A DNA stretch of 36,922 bases, from contig DATLZA010000191.1 in NCBI GenBank assembly GCA_035574235.1, positions 1-36,922 on the forward strand, read 5' to 3'. This stretch comes from Planctomycetota bacterium. GTDB lineage: Bacteria; Planctomycetota; MHYJ01; JACPRB01. The translations under genes were made by a program, and so were the position numbers. The notes under the pieces are model-generated. The model ran no database searches. It was not told the origin of the DNA and worked only from the letters and a program-made list of their open reading frames with translations. This document shows positions 9,440 through 16,387 of this stretch, piece after piece; position 1 is the first letter of the stretch; the number at the start of each line of letters is the position of its first letter.

Positions 9440-10420
9440 CTACGACGCCGCCGGCGGCGCGCTCGGCGCCTCCGCCGCGGGCCGGTGCTCGTGTTCGCAG
9501 CGCAGCGCTTCCGTCTCTCCGACCTCGAACTGGAACGTCGCGTGATTGATCTCGTAGCGCTCGTCGAGCAGCCGGCGGAGGCGCCGCGAAAGCTCCTCGG
9601 TCCGGGAAACCGGGGCGTCTTCCGCCAGCCGCACGTGCGCCGTCAGCGCGTACATGCGCGACGTGATCGTCCAGACGTGCAGGTCGTGGACGTCGAGCAC
9701 CCCGGGAACCTCGCGCATCGCGCGCCGGATCTCCTCGAGCTCCATATGGTGCGGAACCGACTCCAGCAGGATCCGGAAGGAGGACTTCAGCAGCGACAGG
9801 CACCACGCCACGATGAGGCCGCTGATGAGGACCGCGATCAGGGGATCGGCCGCCCTCCACCCCAGAAAGTGCACCGCGCCCGCCGCCGCCAGGACCCCCA
9901 CGGAGGTGGCCGAATCGGCCAGCATGTGGAGGAAAGCGCCCCGCACGTTGAGATCGTGGCGCGAGTGCCGGTGCAGGATCGCCGCGCAGGCCACGTTGAC
10001 CGCCAGGCCGAGCGCCCCCACGACAAGCGTCCCCAGGGCGTCGATCTCCACCGGCCGCCGGAGCCGGTCGATCGCCTTGTAGATCATGTAGCCGGCCGCC
10101 GGCAGGAGACTGATCCCGTTCAGGAGGCTGGCCAGGATCTCGATGCGCCAGTACCGGTACGTCTTGTCCGGCGGGGCCGGCCGCAGCGCGATGAGGATCG
10201 CCGTGTAGGACAGGGCCACCGCCAGGAAGTGGCTGAGCATGTGGACGGCGTCGCCGAGAAGCGCGAGCGACCCCGTCAGGAACGCGCCGGCGAACTCGGC
10301 GGCCATGGTGCCGCCCGTCAGCACCATGACCCAAAAGAGCCGCGCGCGCTCCCCGCCCCGGACGGAGCGGTGGAACACCCCGCTCTCCGAGAGCTTGGGA
10401 TGGTGGTGGAGCTCGGGCAT
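9440..10420 (-). CDS. CDF-family divalent cation exporter (CzcD/ZitB-like)
   Basis: This is 326 residues from the ATG at 10420. Members are inner-membrane proton antiporters exporting Zn2+ or related metals. Six predicted transmembrane helices include the metal-site motifs GDAVHMLSH in helix 2 and HMLADSATS in helix 5, and a histidine patch (HRHSRHD) marks the cytosolic loop. The C-terminal cytoplasmic domain contains VHDLHVWTI, typical of CzcD-like proteins. The N-terminal HHH and C-terminal HEH tails may bind metal. It is convergent with the histidine kinase, 11 bases apart. A TAGGAT box lies 11 bases before the start. Metal specificity cannot be read from sequence. Confidence 0.92.
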   Translation of the reverse strand: MPELHHHPKLSESGVFHRSVRGGERARLFWVMVLTGGTMAAEFAGAFLTGSLALLGDAVHMLSHFLAVALSYTAILIALRPAPPDKTYRYWRIEILASLLNGISLLPAAGYMIYKAIDRLRRPVEIDALGTLVVGALGLAVNVACAAILHRHSRHDLNVRGAFLHMLADSATSVGVLAAAGAVHFLGWRAADPLIAVLISGLIVAWCLSLLKSSFRILLESVPHHMELEEIRRAMREVPGVLDVHDLHVWTITSRMYALTAHVRLAEDAPVSRTEELSRRLRRLLDERYEINHATFQFEVGETEALRCEHEHRPAAEAPSAPPAAS

Positions 10421-10431
10421 CCTGCCGGGGT

Positions 10432-10437
10432 ATCCTA
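10432..10437 (-). promoter_or_regulatory. Possible -10 (TGG-TAGGAT) for the CDF exporter
   Basis: TAGGAT preceded by TGG lies 11 bases before the ATG at 10420, giving a predicted leader of about 4-5 bases. It matches the -10 consensus at four of six positions. Confidence 0.35.
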
Positions 10438-10518
10438 CCACACCCGCGACGGCGCCCGCAACGGCGGGTCGCCCTCTACCGTTGCGGCCCTCGCCGCCTC
10501 CTGATACCATGGCCCGCC

Positions 10519-10544
10519 GGAACACCCGGCCGCGGCGCGTCGTG
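10519..10544 (+). promoter_or_regulatory. Possible ECF-type autoregulatory promoter (GGAAC-N17-CGTG)
   Basis: GGAAC at 10519-10523 and CGTG at 10541-10544 resemble the -35/-10 pair recognised by many ECF sigma factors (GGAAC with CGT-like -10). It lies immediately upstream of the ECF sigma gene, and initiation would fall at or near the ATG at 10551. The spacing and the last -10 base are approximate, so this remains a candidate. Confidence 0.33.
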
Positions 10545-10550
10545 TAAGAA

Positions 10551-11165
10551 ATGGATCGCAGGGACGAACTGGCCTCGCTGCCCGATCACGAAATCATGGC
10601 GCGGCTCAAGGGCGCGCCGGAGGACCTCGTCATGGAAGGCTTCGAGATCCTGGTCGCCCGCCACAAGAACGCCATCGTCTCGTTCCTCTACCGGTACGTC
10701 GGGGATTTCCGGACCGCCGAGGACCTGGCCCAGGAAACCTTCCTGCGCGTCTTCCGGAAGATCGGGGACTACAACAACAGCGCCCGGTTTTCCACGTGGC
10801 TCTACACGATCGCCTCGAACCTCGCCAAGGACGAATTCAAGCGCCGCGCGCGCCATCCGGCCCGCTCCCTCGACGGCGCGGGCGCCCGGAACGACACGAC
10901 GCGCCCCGTCCCCGAAGTGCGCGCCGACACCACCGAGTCCGTCCCCGACGTGCGGCTCCAGCACGACGAGGCCCGGCAGGCGGTCCGCCGCGCTCTGGAG
11001 CTTCTGGAAGAACAGGACCGCGAGATCCTCCTCCTCAAGGACGTCCAGGGCCTCTCCTACGAGGAGATCGCGCACGTCCTGAACGTTCCCCTGGGGACCG
11101 TCAAGTCGCGCCTCTCCCGCGCCCGCCTGGCGTTCAAGGAAGTCTGGAAGAAGATAGGAGCCTGA
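10551..11165 (+). CDS. ECF-family RNA polymerase sigma factor
   Basis: This is 204 residues. Region 2 (about 32-100) contains YRYVGDFRTAEDLAQETFLRV and the promoter-melting RFSTWLYTIASNLAKD. A charged linker follows, then region 4 (about 143-195) with LEEQDREILLLKDVQGLSYEEIA and the helix-turn-helix VPLGTVKSRLSRAR. There is no region 3, as expected for ECF factors. Two bases separate its stop from the next gene, and the third gene encodes a zinc-finger anti-sigma-type membrane protein, its probable controller. No clear ribosome-binding site precedes the ATG; a GGAAC/CGTG motif upstream could place the transcript start at the codon. Confidence 0.94.
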   Translation: MDRRDELASLPDHEIMARLKGAPEDLVMEGFEILVARHKNAIVSFLYRYVGDFRTAEDLAQETFLRVFRKIGDYNNSARFSTWLYTIASNLAKDEFKRRARHPARSLDGAGARNDTTRPVPEVRADTTESVPDVRLQHDEARQAVRRALELLEEQDREILLLKDVQGLSYEEIAHVLNVPLGTVKSRLSRARLAFKEVWKKIGA

Positions 11166-11167
11166 CC

Positions 11168-11530
11168 ATGAACACATCCTCGGCCGGCTGGTTCTGCTTC
11201 GTCCTCCTGCTCGGAATCGTCGCCGGATTCGCCGCCCGAAGCGGCGAGGCCCAGTCCATCGACAACAAGTCCACCCGCTATCTCGCCGGGGTGGTCACCT
11301 ACGGCCAGTCCACCGACGCGTTCGTCCTCTTCGACACCCAGACCAACCGCCTCGTCGCCTACACGATCGGCGGAAACAAGCGGCTGGAACTCATGGCCGT
11401 GCGCGAGATCAGCTGGGACCTCAAGATGGTCTCCTGGGGCAAACAGGAGCCCACGGTCCAGGAGGTCAAGGACGCCTTCGAACGGGCCGAAAAGGAGAAG
11501 CTCGAAAAGCACGCCCCCGAGAAGAAATGA
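11168..11530 (+). CDS. Small exported protein of unknown function in the sigma operon
   Basis: This is 120 residues. A hydrophobic N-terminal segment (about 6-24) followed by a small-residue stretch at ARSGEAQS looks like a signal peptide cleaved near residue 30. The mature part has a short beta-rich core (YLAGVVTYG, AFVLFDTQTNRLVAYTI) and a Lys/Glu-rich helical tail. I do not recognise the family. It starts 2 bases after the sigma stop and its TGA overlaps the next ATG (ATGA), so it is translationally tied to both. It may be a periplasmic signal or target of the system; that is inference. Confidence 0.75.
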   Translation: MNTSSAGWFCFVLLLGIVAGFAARSGEAQSIDNKSTRYLAGVVTYGQSTDAFVLFDTQTNRLVAYTIGGNKRLELMAVREISWDLKMVSWGKQEPTVQEVKDAFERAEKEKLEKHAPEKK

Positions 11531-14052
11531 ACTGCTCGACGACCCAGCAGCTCTTCTCCGACTACGCCGACGGCGGGCTGCGCCCCGAGGAACGCCGGCT
11601 GCTCGAGGAGCATCTGGCCGCGTGCGGGTCCTGCTCGCGCGAGTTCCGCTATTTCACGGAGTCCCTCCAGGCGCTTCGGGACCTTCCGGCGGTCGAGACC
11701 ACGCGCTTCTTCCTCCCGAACGTCAAGGCCGCCGCGGCCGCGCACCTGCGCGAGAGCGCGGCCGTGCCGGCCGCCGCGGAAACGGGCGCCGTGACCGTCC
11801 TGACGCCCCGGGCGGAGCCTCCGGCGCCCCGCCGCGGGAGGCTGGCGGTTCTTTTCCTCGCCGGCTGCGCTCTGGGGGCGTTCGCCCTCGGATTCGTCCT
11901 CGGCGGGCGCGGGCGCATCCGCGAACTCGAGCAGCGCCTCCGCAGCCTCGAGGCCGCACGCGCCCGCGCGTCCGAAACCCCGCCGCCCGCCGCCCCGGAA
12001 CCGTCCCGCGTCCCCGATCCGGAGACGCTTCTGGCCGAACACGGCCTGGTCCGGGTGGACGGCCAATGGATCCCCAGAACGTATCAGGAAGCCTTCGAAA
12101 AAGGCCGCGTCGTCCTGGGCGGCCGCGTCGTCACCCGCGAGGAAGCGGCCCGTCTTCTCGGGGCGGAGCGGCCCCCGGAACCCGCGCCCGCCCCGGAACG
12201 CCCCGAAAAGCCCGTCCCCAGCGCCGAGGAGATCCTCGCCCGCGCGGGCTACCGCAAGGTCAACGACGTCTACGTGCCGGAGGCGTGGCTGACCCGCTGG
12301 GGCGAGGGACTCGTGCAGGTCGGCGTCAACGAGTGGAAAAATCCCGCGGAGTTCAAGGAGGAGCTCGTCCGGGAACACAACCTCGTCGAGGTCCGCGGCA
12401 AGCTCATGACCCGCGAGCAGGCGGAGGCGCTCCAGGCGCAGCAGCTCGTGCGGATGCCCGACGCCGCCACCGCCGTCAACGAAGTCACCCGCGCCCTCGA
12501 GGGGCTCCAGATCGGCCCTCCCATGCACTACCGGAGCATCACCGTTTACCCGCTCCTGCGCGCCGACCCGCCGCCCCCCCTGGCCGCCGTGCCGCTGCAC
12601 GCCGCCGTGGCCTCCGGCCGCCTGGAGCTCCAGGAGGACCGCCTCTTCGCCCTCCAGGCGCGCAACGATCTCGAGACGGACGTCCTCTTCCTCGCCGGCG
12701 ACGTCCTCACCGGCGGCCGCTGCGCGCGCGTGGTGACGGAAGACACGATCGTCCCCCGCGGCCAGACGGGGCGCGTGCCCGTCTTCTGCGTGGAGCCCGG
12801 CGCCTGGCGCGCGGCCGACCGCTTCGCCCGCGAATCGGGCCACTACGTCGCCCCGCCCTCCGTGCGCCGCGCGCTCGTCCGCGAACAGGGCCAGGGCGGC
12901 CTCTGGGCGCTCCTGGCACGACGCCTCGACCGCGGCCGCGCAGGCCTTGTGGACCTTTTCCGCAAGCATGCGGACGCCGTCGCCGACATCCGCGCCTACT
13001 TCACCGTCCTGCCCGACCGGGAGCCCGCCGCCGTCGGCGCCGCCGTCGCTCTGGGAACGGGCCTGGAATTCGTGGAGGTCTTCCACGATCCGGCCCTCTT
13101 CGCCGCCTGTTTCGACCGGCTCGTCCTCGGCGCGGCGCTGGAGGTTCTCGAGCGCCCCGCGGAGACGCCCGCCCGACCGACCCCCGCCCCCCCCAATTCC
13201 GTCCAGGGCGTCAAGCAGTTCCTCGAAAGCGCCTTTTTCTGGACCTACGAGGCGCGCGAGGAAGGGTACGCGATCCGGCGGGACGAGGCGTGGGCCGGCC
13301 GGGCCCGCCTGGCTCCGGACGGCCTGGCGCACGCCCTCTTCTTTACCTCCGGCCCCGCGGAGATCGATCGCCGCGCGTCCTACGCCGTCCCCAAGGAAAA
13401 GATCGCCCGCGCCCTGATCGAGTTCGAAACCCGCCTGAAGACCCTGGGCCCCGTCCGCCGGGCCTCGGCGCTCCGCGAGATGGCCACCCTCTCCGCCCCC
13501 GAGGTCACCGCCGCTCTGGTGCGCCACCTCAACGAGCCCGACCCGCTGGTGCGCCGAACGGTGATTCAGGAGCTCGGAGCCTCCGGAGATACCCGCGCCA
13601 CGGAACCGCTGCTTCAGCTTCTGGCGCTCAGCCGGGGAGATCCTCTTCTGTTCGCCGAAACGGTCCGCGCCCTGGCCCGCCTGGGGGACGAGCGCGCCGT
13701 GGACCCGCTGCTCCAGCAGCTCGACGCCGGCCCGCCCGAGAACGCCCGGCTGATCGTGCAGTGCCTGCCCGACCTTCTCCTGCAGGTACGCTCCCGCGAC
13801 CCCCTCGCGCGCGCGATCAGCCGGCTCCTGGTGATCTACGAGGCCGCCGAAGGGGTTCTGCGCGGCGAGGCCGTCCCCGATCCGGTCGCCCGGAACGCAC
13901 GCCCCGCGGAGGCTCAGGCACTGGCCGAGGCGGCCCGCGCCGCCCTCGGCCAGGTGGTGGGCCTCGAGTTCGCCACGGCCGGCGGCGCCCGCAAGTGGTG
14001 GAACGACCGCGACAGCCGCGAACGGTTCCTGAAGGAGCGCACATCCCGGTAG
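11527..14052 (+). CDS. Membrane anti-sigma factor fused to DUF6569 (ARPP-1-like) and HEAT repeats
   Basis: This is 841 residues. The N-terminus is a zinc-finger anti-sigma domain (Cys3, then H29xxxC33xxC36 in HLAACGSC). Then come a linker, one transmembrane helix (about 106-128), and a coiled coil with a Pro-rich stretch. Two related short modules follow (GLVRVDGQWIP, GYRKVNDVYVP), then a DUF6569/ARPP-1-like domain (about 325-430) with the characteristic VYPLL, LFLAGDVLTGGR and VPVFCVEPGAW. The C-terminus (about 630-760) has HEAT-like repeats (ALVRHLNEPDPLVRRTV) and ends in KWWNDRDSRERF. The cytosolic finger would hold the upstream ECF sigma factor while the large periplasmic part senses a signal. 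The domain calls come from motif recognition; ATGA overlap supports the operon. Confidence 0.85.
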   Translation: MNCSTTQQLFSDYADGGLRPEERRLLEEHLAACGSCSREFRYFTESLQALRDLPAVETTRFFLPNVKAAAAAHLRESAAVPAAAETGAVTVLTPRAEPPAPRRGRLAVLFLAGCALGAFALGFVLGGRGRIRELEQRLRSLEAARARASETPPPAAPEPSRVPDPETLLAEHGLVRVDGQWIPRTYQEAFEKGRVVLGGRVVTREEAARLLGAERPPEPAPAPERPEKPVPSAEEILARAGYRKVNDVYVPEAWLTRWGEGLVQVGVNEWKNPAEFKEELVREHNLVEVRGKLMTREQAEALQAQQLVRMPDAATAVNEVTRALEGLQIGPPMHYRSITVYPLLRADPPPPLAAVPLHAAVASGRLELQEDRLFALQARNDLETDVLFLAGDVLTGGRCARVVTEDTIVPRGQTGRVPVFCVEPGAWRAADRFARESGHYVAPPSVRRALVREQGQGGLWALLARRLDRGRAGLVDLFRKHADAVADIRAYFTVLPDREPAAVGAAVALGTGLEFVEVFHDPALFAACFDRLVLGAALEVLERPAETPARPTPAPPNSVQGVKQFLESAFFWTYEAREEGYAIRRDEAWAGRARLAPDGLAHALFFTSGPAEIDRRASYAVPKEKIARALIEFETRLKTLGPVRRASALREMATLSAPEVTAALVRHLNEPDPLVRRTVIQELGASGDTRATEPLLQLLALSRGDPLLFAETVRALARLGDERAVDPLLQQLDAGPPENARLIVQCLPDLLLQVRSRDPLARAISRLLVIYEAAEGVLRGEAVPDPVARNARPAEAQALAEAARAALGQVVGLEFATAGGARKWWNDRDSRERFLKERTSR

Positions 14053-14104
14053 GGTTTCCTCCCTTTCCGTCCCCCCTTCACCGCCTCCCCCCTTGGGCCC
14101 GGCC

Positions 14105-14120
14105 TGGCATGACGTTTGCT
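14105..14120 (+). promoter_or_regulatory. Sigma-54 -24/-12 promoter for the rhodanese gene
   Basis: TGGCATG-ACGT-TTGCT fits the sigma-54 consensus TGGCAYR-N4-TTGCW; the invariant GG (14106-14107) and GC (14118-14119) are 12 bases apart. It lies in the 80-base gap after the anti-sigma fusion gene. Predicted initiation near 14131 is 2 bases before the ATG at 14133, so the transcript would be essentially leaderless. Confidence 0.7.
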
Positions 14121-14132
14121 TCTCCTCCTGCC

Positions 14133-14678
14133 ATGTGCGAGACGCCCAAAAGCCCCTCCCCGCTGCCGGCCCCTCAAAGCCGTCGATGGCTCCCCCCCAC
14201 GGGCCTCGAGGTCGAATCCCTCCGGCAACACGTCGCCACAGGCACAATCGTTGTCCTGGATGTCCGGGACGAAGCGTCCTTCCGGCGCGGCCATATCCCG
14301 AACGCCCTGCACGCTCCCGATTCGAGCCCCGGCCGCCTCGCCGTCGAAGCGACGCGCCACCCGCGGGTGGCGCTGGTGTGCGACACGGGCAAGATGAGCG
14401 CCCTCATCGCCCGAACGCTTAAGGTCGCCGGAACCGCCGATCCGTGCTACCTCGTGGGAGGTCTCCGCGCCTGGGCCGCCGCGGGCCTGGACCTCACGCA
14501 GATCGCGGAGGACGGCCGGAAACATCGGCGGTCCCCGGAGACGCGTCTTGAGCGAACGACGCGGAGGATCCGGCCCGTGGCCGGCTCTCTCAATCGCCGC
14601 GTCCTTTTCGCCTCGCTGGCCGGCTCGGCGGCGGTTCTCGGCATGGCCCTTCTGTGGGCGCTGGCGGGTCGAACCTGA
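14133..14678 (+). CDS. Membrane-anchored rhodanese-domain protein
   Basis: This is 181 residues. A single rhodanese domain (about 25-130) has VVLDVRDEASFRRGHIPNA and the active-site loop CDTGKMS, with the catalytic Cys in the CxxGxxS arrangement of sulfurtransferases. A basic linker leads to a C-terminal hydrophobic helix (about 157-178), suggesting a tail anchor with the domain on the cytosolic side. An in-frame ATG at 14109 lies inside the sigma-54 element, so the ATG at 14133 is preferred. It follows the DUF6569-containing gene; ARPP-1 domains are named for association with rhodanese-like proteins, which makes the pairing notable. The substrate is unknown. Confidence 0.85.
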   Translation: MCETPKSPSPLPAPQSRRWLPPTGLEVESLRQHVATGTIVVLDVRDEASFRRGHIPNALHAPDSSPGRLAVEATRHPRVALVCDTGKMSALIARTLKVAGTADPCYLVGGLRAWAAAGLDLTQIAEDGRKHRRSPETRLERTTRRIRPVAGSLNRRVLFASLAGSAAVLGMALLWALAGRT

Positions 14679-14691
14679 TCGATGCGGATCC

Positions 14692-15414
14692 TCAGGCCGG
14701 ACCCGCGAGGACCGGAAGAACCTCCCCCGCGCGTCCCTCGAGGAACACGGTGGCCTCCTCGCTCAGCGGCGTCCGCTCCACGTTCACCTCGATCACCGCG
14801 GCGCCCCGCGCGAGCGCCCGGAGGCCCATCGAGCCGGCGGGCTGCACGGCGCCGGACGTCCCCGCCACGATCAGGACATCGCAGGCGTCCACCGCCCGGA
14901 ACGCCCGGCTCAGAAGCTCGAAAGGAAGCGGTTCCCCGAACCACACGACGTCCGGCCGCAGCAGACCTTCGCAGGCGCAGCGGGGCGGAATCGCCGGGAG
15001 CGGCACGCGCCGATCCTCGCGGACCTCGCCGCAGGAACAGCACCGCGTGCGCCAGAGACATCCGTGGATCTCGAGGACGCGCCGCGAACCCGCCCGCGTG
15101 TGGAGCCCGTCCACATTCTGGGTGATGAGCGTGAAACCCGGCCGCCGCGCCTCCAGAGCCGCAAGCGCCTCGTGCGCCGCGTTCGGCCGGGCGGCCGCGA
15201 CGGCCCGCCGGCGGGCCTCGTACCACTCCCAGACCCGCTTCGGGTCGCGCGCGAAAGCCTCGGGCGTGGCCAGATCCTCCGGACGGCGGCCCTTCCAGAG
15301 GCCCTCCGCCCCGCGGAAGGTCGCCAGGCCCGACTCGGCCGACACCCCCGCTCCCGTCAGGGCCGCCACCGAGCGCGCTCCGGCCAGAAGCCTGCGCGCC
15401 TCCTCGAGGCTCAT
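14692..15414 (-). CDS. cobB: NAD-dependent protein deacylase (sirtuin)
   Basis: This is 240 residues. Sirtuins remove acetyl or longer acyl groups from lysines, consuming NAD+. NAD-binding TGAGVSAESGLATFRG, TQNVDGLH and catalytic His in EIHGCLW are present. The zinc module has CCSC and CAC cysteines before LLRPDVVWFGE, slightly compressed compared with the usual CxxC pair. GTSGAVQPAG and EVNVERTPLS complete the fold. Its ATG overlaps the ftcD stop by four bases (ATGA), so the two are co-translated; the functional reason for the pairing is not obvious. Confidence 0.94.
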   Translation of the reverse strand: MSLEEARRLLAGARSVAALTGAGVSAESGLATFRGAEGLWKGRRPEDLATPEAFARDPKRVWEWYEARRRAVAAARPNAAHEALAALEARRPGFTLITQNVDGLHTRAGSRRVLEIHGCLWRTRCCSCGEVREDRRVPLPAIPPRCACEGLLRPDVVWFGEPLPFELLSRAFRAVDACDVLIVAGTSGAVQPAGSMGLRALARGAAVIEVNVERTPLSEEATVFLEGRAGEVLPVLAGPA

Positions 15415-16298
15415 GCCAGACGGTTCTCCAGCACCTGCCGCGGATGGAATCCCACGAGCCGGATCGTCCGTTCGGGGTCCGGCGGGAGCGCCTCCCGCGG
15501 CACCAGGCCCACGATCTCGCTCCCCCGCACCCCCGCCCCCAGGCGCGCCGCCTCCGCCTCCACCGCCCGGAAGGCCTCGGCCAGACCGGTGCGCGTGTAG
15601 TCGCAGACGTTCATCGACACCTGCGCGCAGCGGCGTTCGGCCAGATAAAGCCCCAGGGCCTTCAGGGCCGGAAGTCCGCCGTCCCGCTCCCGCACCTTCC
15701 GGGCGATCGCTCGGGCGACGGCCACGTCCTCCGTGTCCAGGTCCACGTTGAACGCGATCAGCGGCCGGCGCGCCCCGACCGCCACGCATCCCGCCGTGGG
15801 ATGAATGCGCGGCGGGCCGAAATCGGGCGCGCGGTCCGGATCCCGGCCGATCAGCTCCCGCAGGCCTTCGAACTGGGGTTTGCGGACGTCGGCCAGATTG
15901 CGCCGGTCGGGACGCGTGGCGGCGGCCTCGTAGAGAAAAACGGGCACCCCCAGCTCCTCCCCGATCCGCCGCCCGACGCGGCGCGCCAGATCCACCGCGA
16001 CCTCCATGGGGGTTCCGCCGAGCGGCACGAAGGGAAGGACGTCGATCGCCCCCATCCGCGGATGCTGACCCCGGTGGGCGTTGAGATCGATCCGGGCCAC
16101 CGCCTCCCGCGCCGCGGCGAAGGCCGCCTCCGCCAGAGGCTCCGGCGGACCCGCCAGCGTCAGCACGCTCCGGTGATGATCCGCGTCCATTTCGAGATCG
16201 AGCACCTGCACTTCGGGGCGCCGCGCGGCCTGGGCGATCGCGGCGCACACGTCCGCCCGCCGCCCTTCGCTGAAATTGGGAACCGCTTCCAGAAGCAT
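15411..16298 (-). CDS. ftcD: Glutamate formimidoyltransferase
   Basis: This is 295 residues from the ATG at 16298. It transfers the formimino group of formiminoglutamate to tetrahydrofolate, releasing glutamate, the last step of one histidine degradation route. Family motifs are AVPNFSEGR at the N-terminus and NAHRGQHPRMGAIDVLPFVPL with the active-site His. It lacks the C-terminal cyclodeaminase domain of the bifunctional animal enzyme. I prefer the ATG at 16298 over the one at 16307 because TATAAT (16306-16311) overlaps the latter and sits exactly 7 bases before the former, as at rlmN. hutHU lie far upstream on the same strand. Confidence 0.93.
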   Translation of the reverse strand: MLLEAVPNFSEGRRADVCAAIAQAARRPEVQVLDLEMDADHHRSVLTLAGPPEPLAEAAFAAAREAVARIDLNAHRGQHPRMGAIDVLPFVPLGGTPMEVAVDLARRVGRRIGEELGVPVFLYEAAATRPDRRNLADVRKPQFEGLRELIGRDPDRAPDFGPPRIHPTAGCVAVGARRPLIAFNVDLDTEDVAVARAIARKVRERDGGLPALKALGLYLAERRCAQVSMNVCDYTRTGLAEAFRAVEAEAARLGAGVRGSEIVGLVPREALPPDPERTIRLVGFHPRQVLENRLA

Positions 16299-16305
16299 GG
16301 ACGCC

Positions 16306-16311
16306 ATTATA
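16306..16311 (-). promoter_or_regulatory. TATAAT -10 box for ftcD-cobB (leaderless)
   Basis: Perfect TATAAT followed by 7 bases and ATG (16298). The alternative ATG at 16307 would overlap the box itself. No recognisable -35. Confidence 0.65.
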
Positions 16312-16368
16312 CGGGAAGTCCGCGCGCCCGCCGCGCGCGACTTCTCCTTGGTCCTTTCCGCCCTTTTG

Positions 16369-16377
16369 TGTTTAAAT
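16369..16377 (+). promoter_or_regulatory. Possible extended -10 (TGTTTAAAT) for the AsmA-like gene
   Basis: TGT followed by TTAAAT lies 10 bases before the ATG in the divergent gap with ftcD. It is one of the few AT-rich spots here. Leader predicted to be only a few bases; no Shine-Dalgarno is seen. Confidence 0.4.
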
Positions 16378-16387
16378 CCGGATCCCG

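Noticed and set aside
12914-12928. TGGCACG resembling a -24 element
   Set aside because: No TTGC at the -12 position, and it is inside the anti-sigma fusion gene.
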